Origin: OMOG01 sp041485845
GTDB taxonomy: Bacteria; Acidobacteriota; Terriglobia; Bryobacterales; Bryobacteraceae
Direction of reading: 5' to 3'
DNA length: 10,721 nt
Assembly (NCBI GenBank): GCA_041485845.1
Contig: JBGPKH010000282.1
Span: 1 to 10,721 of the forward strand
Shown here: positions 1 to 6,306 of the stretch, in pieces
Numbering within the stretch: position 1 is the first letter of the stretch
Layout: each line of letters starts with the position of its first letter
Program-made: the position numbers and the translations under genes
Notes under the pieces: model-generated
What the model saw: the letters and a program-made list of their open reading frames with translations, nothing else
Databases searched by the model: none
What the model was told of the DNA's origin: nothing

Positions 1-181
1 AACGCTGACTTTCATGGGCGCCGGCGACCAGCGGTGCCGGGTGGACTTCTGGCTGTGTACGGACGCGAAGCCGCTCTCCACGCGCAACGACGTGCTGGTG
101 TTCCAGACGCCTGCGCTCAGCGCCGATGTCGAGGTAACGGGCCGGCTGATCGTGAAACTATGGGCGGCCTCCCCGGCGGGG
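1..181 (+). pseudogene. CocE/NonD family hydrolase, C-terminal-domain fragment (truncated)
   Basis: In the frame that starts at base 2, the translation reads like the start of the C-terminal jelly-roll domain of CocE/NonD (X-Pro dipeptidyl-peptidase-like) hydrolases. It has GAGDQRCRVDFW, then PLSTRNDVLVFQTPAL, then DVEVTGRLIVKLWAASPAG. In the family this strand pattern is followed by an aspartate-rich DTDF-type segment. Here the similarity stops at about base 181 and the frame runs through unrelated sequence to a stop at 353-355. The alpha/beta-hydrolase catalytic domain would lie upstream, outside the window. The missing part is most of the C-terminal domain, so the gene is probably inactive. 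It meets an antitoxin remnant on the opposite strand at the same point, which suggests both were cut by one event. Family assignment is from motif memory and is fairly confident. Whether the upstream part is intact cannot be seen. Confidence 0.72.
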
Positions 182-186
182 GTTGT

Positions 187-395
187 GGCCCGCAAAAGCC
201 CCAGGCACTTCGATGCTACCTCGTGCATACGGCGCTGCTCTCCATCTTCCGCCACATTTGCAGCGCTCTGCTTGAGCCACTCGCGGGCGGCGAGATCCGA
301 AACGGCTGAAACCGATGTTTTGCGGAGACGAGCTAGCGTTCCAACTCGGACTTGAGTTCGCTCGATACGCGCCAACTGTACACCTCGGTCTTCAT
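187..395 (-). pseudogene. Ribbon-helix-helix (CopG/VapB-like) antitoxin remnant, frameshifted and truncated
   Basis: The ATG at 395-393 opens MKTEVYSWRVSSELKSELER, a typical start for a ribbon-helix-helix antitoxin: a short beta strand, then a helix. A TAG at 335-333 stops it after 20 codons. The reading continues in the next frame from 336 as LARLRKTSVSAVSDLAAREW, then LKQSAANVAEDGEQRRMHEV, then ASKCLGLLRA, ending near 187. One missing base next to 336 would restore a single protein of about 70 residues. In intact relatives a basic C-terminal tail and a PIN-type toxin gene usually follow. Both are absent here because the sequence runs into the hydrolase fragment. The protein would normally bind DNA and neutralise its toxin; this copy should be dead. 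The assignment comes from family-like sequence pattern only. Confidence 0.66.
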
Positions 396-404
396 GTACT
401 ACAT
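394..404. promoter_or_regulatory. Perfect 11-base inverted repeat over the antitoxin start, possible autoregulatory operator
   Basis: The bases ATGTA-C-TACAT form a perfect palindrome around base 399 and overlap the start codon of the ribbon-helix-helix antitoxin remnant. Antitoxins of this class commonly repress their own operon by binding short palindromes at the start of the operon. Placement fits, but a repeat this short can occur by chance. Confidence 0.35.
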
Positions 405-439
405 TGGAGTGCATACCGCCTCGGCTCCCGAGCCCTACC

Positions 440-1045
440 CTACGATATTTCCCCCCGCCGGCCGTTCAGGCGAATCAGAAAATAAACCACCAGCGTCAAC
501 CCCAGCGCAATTCCCGCCAGCGTCCACCCGTTGCGTTGCAGGAACGCATGCGCGTCCTCCCCTAGTTGAATGCCGAGATAAGCCAGGCCGAAATACCGGA
601 TCACGCGCGCCAGCACGATGACCGCCAGAAATCGCCCGAACGGGGTGTGGAGCGCTCCCGCGGAGATCACGAACACTTTGAGCGGCAGAGGGATCAGCGG
701 TGTCACAGCAGGAATGAACACGGTCAGCAACCCGTAGCGATGGAACCACTGCTGGAATTTCTGCCGCTTGCCCGGCGCCGGGTCGCCCTTGCTCAAGAGG
801 CGCCGCCCATGCCACGCCGCCTGGAACAGCACGACATTTCCGCAGGTGGAACCGATGATGGCCAGCAGCGCGCTGAGGTAGGCGTGTTGGGGCTCATGAG
901 CGCTGGTCGCCGCGATTCCGATCAACACCACATCGATGATCGAGGGGAGCGGGATGCCCACCGAGTCGAGGGCGCTCAGAACCAGGATCCCCCACGGGCC
1001 GTACGCCGCCAGCGCGACCGCGATCTTATGGAGCAGTGGACGCAT
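440..1045 (-). CDS. DedA/VTT-domain (SNARE-associated type) membrane protein
   Basis: A 201-residue polytopic membrane protein with the layout of DedA-family proteins. Residues 1-50 hold a first hydrophobic segment with SALDSVGIPLPSIIDVVLIG, and residues 56-80 a glycine-containing helix (LLAIIGSTCGNVVLF). The VTT-type core is at about 100-160, with YGLLTVFIPAVTPLIPLPLK, then ISAGAL, then ARVIRYFGLAYLG. A last transmembrane helix lies at about 174-192, followed by a basic tail. DedA proteins are thought to move lipids across the inner membrane, undecaprenyl phosphate or phosphatidylethanolamine being proposed substrates; the substrate here is unknown. The gene begins 3 bases after the permease stop and is the last gene of the run. 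Recycling of a lipid carrier used for glycan assembly would be a sensible role, but that is inference. No good Shine-Dalgarno is visible, so it may depend on translation of the gene before it. Confidence 0.85.
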   Translation of the reverse strand: MRPLLHKIAVALAAYGPWGILVLSALDSVGIPLPSIIDVVLIGIAATSAHEPQHAYLSALLAIIGSTCGNVVLFQAAWHGRRLLSKGDPAPGKRQKFQQWFHRYGLLTVFIPAVTPLIPLPLKVFVISAGALHTPFGRFLAVIVLARVIRYFGLAYLGIQLGEDAHAFLQRNGWTLAGIALGLTLVVYFLIRLNGRRGEIS

Positions 1046-1048
1046 CGG

Positions 1049-2269
1049 TCAGATGATGTCGGCGAACGATTTCCGCAACTTGTAGAACCAGGCGTGGCCG
1101 AGTATGAAAACCACGGCCGACAACAGCCATAACCTCCAGAGCGACCCGAAGGCCGGCGCATGGTGGTCCAGGAAAATCGCCCGGTAGCCGCGCACCAGAA
1201 CGTAGATCGGATTCTTAGACAGGATTAGCGTAGCAGATGGCCCGAGGGATGTTTCGTAATAGCAGATTGGCGTCACGAAAAACCACAACGTCAGGAAGTA
1301 TCCCATGATCTGGCCGAGGTCGCGCACGAAGACGCCCAGGGCGGCGAGAAACCATGCGACGCCCGCGGTGAACAGCAACTGCGGGATGAGCAGCACCGGC
1401 AGCCACAGCACCGTGGGCGGCACTCCGTGACGGACGGCCAGGAGGAAGAGGCAGTAGAGCGCCACCGCGAACAGTTCCGTCACCAGGCCGGAAACTACCA
1501 GGTTGACGGGCACCGTCTCCACGGCGAATACCAGTTTCTTGACGAAGTTTCGATGCTCCAGGATGACGGTGGGCGAGCGGCCGGCGGCTTCGCTGAACGC
1601 CAGCCACGGCAGCATGCCCGATAGAAAATAGATCGCAAACTCGGAGCGGCTGGCGCCCGCGCGGTGCAGCACGATTCCGAAGACGAAGAAATAAGTCAGC
1701 ATGAGCAGCAGCGGGTTGATGGCGGTCCAGAACGAGCCGCCGTACGAGCCGCGGTAACGGCCGAGAATGTCGCGGCGGACCATCGCGCGGATGAGGCCGC
1801 GGTTGCGCCAGATGGTGAGCACGGGGTACGCAAAGGCCCGGCCGATGGCGCGCAACAGCCGCTCGCCCTCTAACCTGGCCCTGGTGGCAACGCGCACGCG
1901 GCCGAGTACGGCGCGATCGTTTTCCGCGGCGGCTTCCACCAGAAGAAACGGCCAGCCTTTTTCGTAATACCAGCAGACGTCCTCGCGCATGGGGGAGACC
2001 AGCGCCTGGTAGCGGCCGTCCTCGCGCGGCACGGCGATATCCAGCGAGACTGGCATGGATTCCCCGGGCTTCACATCTGCCGGCGGATGCACGCGCGGGC
2101 CGTCTGCGATCAGCGTGCCCGTCTCCACGTCGTACACGTGATAGCTGATGGCGAAGCCTTCGGAAATACGCCAGGGTGCGGCGGACTCGTTGCGCACGAG
2201 GAACTCAATGTGGACGGTGCCGCCAACCGCGTCGAGTCTGGTCTGAACGCTGAAGTATCCGGCGCTCAT
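1049..2269 (-). CDS. ABC-2 polysaccharide export permease (Wzm-like) with N-terminal Wzt-C-like beta-sandwich domain
   Basis: A 406-residue protein. Residues about 5-115 are soluble and beta-rich, with VRNESAAPWR, ISYHVYDVETGTLIADGPR, DVKPGESMPVSLDIAVP, DGRYQAL and CWYYEKGWPFLLVE. This resembles the sugar-binding C-terminal domain of Wzt-type ATPases. A basic linker (about 120-175) leads into an ABC-2 permease of Wzm type: AINPLLLMLTYFFVFGIVL (183-201), ILEHRNFVKKLVFAVETVPV (236-255), FVRDLGQIMGYFLTLWFFVT (314-333) and NPIYVLVRGYRAIFLDHHAP (353-372), with about six membrane helices. Permeases of this family export lipid-linked glycans with an ATPase partner. Start 2269 is chosen because its ATG overlaps the preceding TGA (ATGA); an ATG four codons earlier (2281) is possible. 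Usual Wzm proteins are about 260 residues, so the N-terminal domain is an added module. No ATPase gene is in the window. Confidence 0.86.
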   Translation of the reverse strand: MSAGYFSVQTRLDAVGGTVHIEFLVRNESAAPWRISEGFAISYHVYDVETGTLIADGPRVHPPADVKPGESMPVSLDIAVPREDGRYQALVSPMREDVCWYYEKGWPFLLVEAAAENDRAVLGRVRVATRARLEGERLLRAIGRAFAYPVLTIWRNRGLIRAMVRRDILGRYRGSYGGSFWTAINPLLLMLTYFFVFGIVLHRAGASRSEFAIYFLSGMLPWLAFSEAAGRSPTVILEHRNFVKKLVFAVETVPVNLVVSGLVTELFAVALYCLFLLAVRHGVPPTVLWLPVLLIPQLLFTAGVAWFLAALGVFVRDLGQIMGYFLTLWFFVTPICYYETSLGPSATLILSKNPIYVLVRGYRAIFLDHHAPAFGSLWRLWLLSAVVFILGHAWFYKLRKSFADII

Positions 2270-4242
2270 GAGTAGAGCCATCCGGGGTAACGGTCGCGGA
2301 CCCCGCCGGTCTTGCGGCCGACCGCGTAGATGCCGTCGCCGCGCAGATCCGTCTCCAGGCGATAGCGTTCCAGAAGATGCAGCACCCAGCCGTACTCGGG
2401 ATGCGGAATGTCGCGGAACTCGCCGGTTTCCAGTCGCGCCACTTCGAAGCCGGAGTTTTCCAGCAGCCGGTGAATTTCGCGCGGCGTGTATTCGCGATTG
2501 TGCCGCGCATCCACCTCGCCCGATGCGGCGGGGCGGATGTAGGCGTGGAAGAATCCCGGATGGTAGCCCTGCAAGATGGCGGAAATTCCGCGCAGCGCGG
2601 CGACGTTCGGAGTGGTGAGCACCAGGTGGCCGCCGGGCTTCAGAATGCGGTTGACCTCGCACATGAGGTGCATGGGGTCCTCGAACAGGTGCTCGATCAG
2701 CTCGCCGCAGAGGACCGTGGAGAAGTGGTCGTCGGGGTAGGGAAACGGGTCCTTCTCGGCGTCGAAGTGGTCGATGTCGCATGCGAAGGCTTCGCCCCCG
2801 GCCGAGGTGACCACGCGGTGGTCCACGCGGCCGAGCTGGCCGAAGTAGCAGCCGCGGACTTCGCCGTAGCCCAGCTTGGTGCGGAGGGCGGGCGTGATCT
2901 GGAGGTACGCGCCCATCTCCAGGATGCGGTCGCACGGACCTCCGCGAGGAGTGATTTCGAGCGTCTTGACGAGCCGGGTCTGGTGAGTCTCGAGGTAGCC
3001 GCGAGAAGGCGGAGTGGTGGCCCACGTCTCCAGGTATTCAGGGGAGGCACTGGCGGCATCGCCTGCCTTCTCAGTAGCGGCAGTGGAGGGAATGGCGGCG
3101 CAGGCGCTTTCGCCCGCGTCTTCCCGCCCCGCCACGACAGCCTCTAAAAACCCCGCATATTGCCGCGCCACCGTCGCCCAGTTGCATTGCTCGGCGACGT
3201 AGGCTTTGGCGCGGGCGCCCAGGGCCCGCGCGACCTCCGGGCGGGAGACCAGTAGGTTGAGGTATGCGAAGATCAGGTCCTCTTCGCCCGCGCCCACCGG
3301 CACCTTCAGGCACACGTCGTCGGGAAACTCCTGAAAGCTGCCGACCTCGGAGACCAGCACAGCCTTGCCGAGGCCCAGCGAACGCAGCAGCGTGCCGGAG
3401 CTTTCGCCGACTGTTGGGTAGCGTAAATTCAGCACGATGTCGCAGGCGCCGAGATAGCCCACGAAATCCTCGATCGGCGCGAAGCCCAACACCCGCACGT
3501 TCGCCGAAAGATCCATCGAGCGGATCATCGGCTCGAGGGGAAGCTCGGGATGCGTTTCCCCCACCAGGATCATCTTGGTGTTGGGGGCCATGCGCACCAC
3601 GCGGCGAAAAGCCCGCAGCGATTCGGCGATCCGCTTGTAAGGCTTCAGGAAGCCGAAGATCCCGATCAGCGGTGTGATCTCGTCGAGGCCCAGTTTGTGC
3701 CGCCAGGCGTTGCGGCCGGCCTGGGGGATCCACGCGCCGTGCGGGATCACCGCCACCGGTCCGGTGAATCCGGCCGAGCGCAGTTCGTCCTGCATGAAGC
3801 GGCTGTGTACGATCGCACCCCGTGAAGATTCGAGCAGGCGCTTGGTCATCGGCAGGCCTTCGTAGTCCGGACCAACCTCCAGCTTGCGGACGCGCTCGGC
3901 GAACTCGCGCGCCTTTTCGCCGCCCTGGTACTCGCACTCGCCCACGTAGGCGTCCCAATCGCCGCGCTTGATGGTGAGGCCGGCGATCAGGTGGTGCAGG
4001 TTCGATTCGTGCATCACCACCACGCCGGGATGGCGCAGGGCGGTCTCATACACGAAGCCGTGAAATCCGTTGTTGCCGATGTGGTACAGTGCCACGTCGA
4101 AGCGCGATGGATCGAACGGCTGGTCCGCGCGCGAAAAGATTTCCAGGTCGGCCAGCGGCCGCAGAAATTCGATCAGAGCTTCGGAATAGTCCGCGATGCC
4201 GCTGCGCGCCGGCGGCAGCGGGGAGAAGAAAGCCACGCGCAT
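2266..4242 (-). CDS. Bifunctional GT4 glycosyltransferase and SAM-dependent methyltransferase
   Basis: A 658-residue two-domain protein. Residues 1-370 are a GT-B, GT4-family glycosyltransferase: N-terminal MRVAFFSPLPPARSGIADYS, acceptor-side VVVMHESNLHHLIAG (74-88), the sugar-nucleotide-side IGIFGFLKPYKR (193-204), then LGFAPIEDFVGYLGACDIV (252-270) and a donor-binding stretch with NLRYPTVGESSGTLLRSLG (272-290). An Ala/Glu-rich linker (about 371-410) joins a class I methyltransferase (about 415-640). Its motif I, DRILEMGAY (438-446), is degenerate. It also has ACDIDHFDAEKDPFPYPDDH (487-506), LCGELIEHLFEDP (511-523) and LKPGGHLVLTTPN (534-546). A likely role is sugar transfer plus methylation of the glycan, possibly a capping step, but donor and acceptor are not predictable. 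It starts 1 base after the DUF3108 stop and overlaps the permease by 4 bases, so the genes are probably co-translated. The fusion is real in sequence: one uninterrupted frame with no internal start of note. Confidence 0.88.
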   Translation of the reverse strand: MRVAFFSPLPPARSGIADYSEALIEFLRPLADLEIFSRADQPFDPSRFDVALYHIGNNGFHGFVYETALRHPGVVVMHESNLHHLIAGLTIKRGDWDAYVGECEYQGGEKAREFAERVRKLEVGPDYEGLPMTKRLLESSRGAIVHSRFMQDELRSAGFTGPVAVIPHGAWIPQAGRNAWRHKLGLDEITPLIGIFGFLKPYKRIAESLRAFRRVVRMAPNTKMILVGETHPELPLEPMIRSMDLSANVRVLGFAPIEDFVGYLGACDIVLNLRYPTVGESSGTLLRSLGLGKAVLVSEVGSFQEFPDDVCLKVPVGAGEEDLIFAYLNLLVSRPEVARALGARAKAYVAEQCNWATVARQYAGFLEAVVAGREDAGESACAAIPSTAATEKAGDAASASPEYLETWATTPPSRGYLETHQTRLVKTLEITPRGGPCDRILEMGAYLQITPALRTKLGYGEVRGCYFGQLGRVDHRVVTSAGGEAFACDIDHFDAEKDPFPYPDDHFSTVLCGELIEHLFEDPMHLMCEVNRILKPGGHLVLTTPNVAALRGISAILQGYHPGFFHAYIRPAASGEVDARHNREYTPREIHRLLENSGFEVARLETGEFRDIPHPEYGWVLHLLERYRLETDLRGDGIYAVGRKTGGVRDRYPGWLYS

Positions 4243-4243
4243 T

Positions 4244-5011
4244 TCAGCGCACCAGTTCCACGGAGAAGGTTCCCATGCTCATCGGGACTTTGAGGAGCAG
4301 GGGCGTGCGCGCCGCGTCGCGCGCGAAGAAGATCTCGAAACCGACGTCGGACTTGGGACCTTTCACCGAGACCACCACGCGATCCGTGACGGCGAGCTTT
4401 TCGCCAACCGTGACGTTCATGGCGCCGGTGTACTGCATGCTGAACCCGTATGCCGACCCGAAGAATATCTTTTGCGCCGGGGCGACTCTTCCCTGACCCA
4501 TTTCGCGCCGGGCGAAATAGACGAAGGTCAAAGCGTCTCGTGCGCAGGAGGGAATATCGAAATCGGTCTTGCCGCCGTCTGCCGGGAGCACGGTGACCCG
4601 ATGCGCCGTGAGTTTGTGCTGGTCGAAGGTGGTCTTTTCGCTGGTCTTCTTGGCGCCGTGGCTGGTGCTGCGCTCGAATTCGAGGGAGCAAAGGTCGGCG
4701 GTTGCGGAAGAGTGGAATTTGTCGGAGATCGCAAAGCCTGGAACGCCCGCCTCGAGCGAGGCATCGAAACTCCAGCCGGCGGAGGTTTTGTGAGCCGTAA
4801 ACGTGGCGTCACCCAGGCTCAGCCCGCTGGGCCAGTTGACGCTGTAGCGCAAAGATTCGTCCTGGAACGGAAAGCCGGTTTGGCCGTTGGCGGCGGCAGC
4901 CAGAAGGAGAAGCCACACTACTCCGCAAGAGCTTGCAAATGTGTGACCGCGTTTCTGAGCGGCGACCGTTAGGGAGGTCCCGATGGGCCGCGGCGGCCCA
5001 CCAAAGGGCAT
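4244..5011 (-). CDS. DUF3108-domain secreted protein
   Basis: The mature part (about residue 44 onward, of 255) matches the DUF3108 pattern: FPFQDESLRYSVNWPSGLSL near the start, LEFERSTSHGAKKTSEKTT in the middle, PSCARDALTFVYFARRE, and a C-terminal LLLKVPMSMGTFSVELVR. DUF3108 proteins are exported, of unknown biochemical role, and often lie near envelope genes. A hydrophobic segment VVWLLLLAAAANGQ (31-44) looks like a signal peptide core with cleavage near residue 43. The ATG at 5011 is the only usable standard start close by. It lies inside a strongly palindromic stretch and has no clear Shine-Dalgarno. An ATG at 5110 would overlap the preceding glycosyltransferase stop as ATGA but would bury the signal peptide some 60 residues in. 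A GTG at 4918 would leave no basic n-region. The start is therefore uncertain; the domain call is firm. Confidence 0.8.
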   Translation of the reverse strand: MPFGGPPRPIGTSLTVAAQKRGHTFASSCGVVWLLLLAAAANGQTGFPFQDESLRYSVNWPSGLSLGDATFTAHKTSAGWSFDASLEAGVPGFAISDKFHSSATADLCSLEFERSTSHGAKKTSEKTTFDQHKLTAHRVTVLPADGGKTDFDIPSCARDALTFVYFARREMGQGRVAPAQKIFFGSAYGFSMQYTGAMNVTVGEKLAVTDRVVVSVKGPKSDVGFEIFFARDAARTPLLLKVPMSMGTFSVELVR

Positions 5012-5066
5012 GAAGACGCGGCCGGTGCGGGCCGGGTATTTTCGCCGGTTCTTCGCCGCGTCTTCA
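4944..5066. repeat. Palindrome-rich element between glycosyltransferase and DUF3108 genes
   Basis: Two clear inverted repeats stand side by side. One has 7-base arms at 4984-4990 and 4994-5000 (TGGGCCG / CGGCCCA) around a 3-base loop. The other has perfect 12-base arms at 5011-5022 and 5055-5066 (TGAAGACGCGGC / GCCGCGTCTTCA), with a smaller CCGG/CCGG pairing inside. Short pairings (CCGC/GCGG at 4947 and 4959; GACC/GGTC at 4964 and 4976) extend it leftward. The stretch covers the putative start and first codons of the DUF3108 gene. It looks like a dispersed intergenic palindromic element of the kind common in acidobacterial genomes, judged from memory. An alternative is an RNA structure that limits or couples translation of the gene that follows. 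Confidence 0.6.
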
Positions 5067-5106
5067 ACCGAGCGGTCTTCGGACTCATTCAGTATCCTGC
5101 GAGTAA

Positions 5107-6264
5107 TCATCGGTGGGCAATGGTGGCGGAACCTACGCGCGGCTTGGCCGCACTCGGACGCTCCGCGACTTCGTAGAAAACTTCCAGCGTTCTCTCCGCG
5201 GTCTTCTGCCAACTGAAATGCGCCGCCCGCTGCAGGCCGAGCCGCTCCATGCGCGCGCGCAATTCGGAATCGAGCAGAAGATCGGCGATGGCGCGGACAA
5301 TCTCATCCACCGCGTAGGGATCGAATAGCAGCGCGGCTCCATCCACCACCTCGGGCAGCGCCGAGGTATTGGAGCAGACCACCGCCCTCCCACAGGCCAT
5401 CGCCTCCAGCACCGGCAGTCCGAAACCTTCGTAAAAAGACGGGAAGACGAAAACATCGCACGCGTTGTATAACTGCAGCAAGTCGGCGTCGGAGACGAAT
5501 CCGAAGAATTGAATGCGGTCTTCCACGCCGGATTCCCGCGCAGCCTCATGGACCCGGTCGGAAAACCAGGTCTCTTTCCCGGCCAGAACCAGGTTCTGCT
5601 TGAGTTGGGGGTAGGCGCGCACCAGCCGGGCGAACGCGCGGATGAGGCCGATCTGATTCTTGCGGGGCTGGATATCGCCGACCGACAGAAGGAAAGGCGC
5701 GCCAATCGAGAATCGCTCGCGCAGTGCGGCCGAAGCAGCTTCGCGCGAGATGGGGCGAAACTCCGAAGCGGCGGCATTCGGCACCACGACCACCTTATCC
5801 TCTTCGAGATCGCCATAGACCTTCAGAATCGACGACCGGGAAAACTCACTGCCGGTGAGGATCTTGGCGGCGCGCTCGACAGTGCGGCGCACGGTCCACT
5901 GCAACTGCCATGCGCGGTCGCGCTTGAAGTACTCCGGGTGCTCCAGGAAACTAACGTCGTGTACACTAACAACCACGGGCACGGGGCATCCGACGGGAGC
6001 GGTATATTGCACGTGGAGCAGGTCGGGCCGGTCCTCACGGACCTTCATGGCTAAGTCGAAACCAAGTCTGAGGAACGGATTCGTGGCGACGCGTCGGGTG
6101 GCAATCCGGGCGGGGATGAACCGGCAGGCGTCGTCCGCCGACACATACGCCACAAACTCGCAGTCGCGATCTTGAGCCGCGAGTGCGTTCAGCAAACTGC
6201 GAACGTAAACCTCGTTGCCGGTGAGGTGGCGGCCGATGGCGTGAGCATCAACGGCGAAACGCAT
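5107..6264 (-). CDS. GT4 family glycosyltransferase
   Basis: A 385-residue GT-B glycosyltransferase of full length. The N-terminal half has MRFAVDAHAIGRHLTGNEVY (a glycine-containing first loop), DLLHVQYTAP (81-90), VVVSVHDVSFLEHPEYFKR (97-115) and LTGSEFSRSSI (136-146). The C-terminal half has LLSVGDIQPRKNQIGLIRAF (192-211) and LVLAGKE, then FFGFVSDADLLQLYNACDVF (253-272), then PSFYEGFGLPVLEAMACGRA (275-294). The last holds the EX7E donor-site pair E279/E287. It is a retaining transferase using a nucleotide sugar, acting in the cytoplasm on a lipid-linked glycan; which sugar cannot be told. It starts 42 bases after the stop of the previous transferase and ends 95 bases before the DUF3108 gene, with the palindromic element in that gap. 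No strong Shine-Dalgarno is seen before the ATG at 6264. Confidence 0.9.
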   Translation of the reverse strand: MRFAVDAHAIGRHLTGNEVYVRSLLNALAAQDRDCEFVAYVSADDACRFIPARIATRRVATNPFLRLGFDLAMKVREDRPDLLHVQYTAPVGCPVPVVVSVHDVSFLEHPEYFKRDRAWQLQWTVRRTVERAAKILTGSEFSRSSILKVYGDLEEDKVVVVPNAAASEFRPISREAASAALRERFSIGAPFLLSVGDIQPRKNQIGLIRAFARLVRAYPQLKQNLVLAGKETWFSDRVHEAARESGVEDRIQFFGFVSDADLLQLYNACDVFVFPSFYEGFGLPVLEAMACGRAVVCSNTSALPEVVDGAALLFDPYAVDEIVRAIADLLLDSELRARMERLGLQRAAHFSWQKTAERTLEVFYEVAERPSAAKPRVGSATIAHR

Positions 6265-6306
6265 GGAATGTACCAGTATAGCGGACCAGACTGCCCCTCC
6301 GCTGTG

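Noticed and set aside
182..355. Continuation of the hydrolase frame to its stop at 353
   Set aside because: The sequence after 181 has no hydrolase pattern, and the opposite strand carries the antitoxin remnant.
423..434. Short inverted repeat GGCTC-CC-GAGCC after the DedA gene as a terminator
   Set aside because: Only five-base arms, no T-run on the minus strand; not enough to call a terminator.
2270..3025. 5' extension of the permease frame up to 3025
   Set aside because: The extension is an Arg/Pro/His-rich out-of-frame reading of the methyltransferase domain; the ATGA at 2269 gives a sensible domain start.
2377..3147. Plus-strand open frame of 256 codons
   Set aside because: Antisense to the methyltransferase domain of the fusion gene; composition is that of a shadow frame.
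5012..5110. DUF3108 start at 5110, ATGA-overlapping the preceding stop
   Set aside because: Tempting because of the overlap, but it would place the signal peptide core more than 60 residues from the N terminus and read through the palindromic element.
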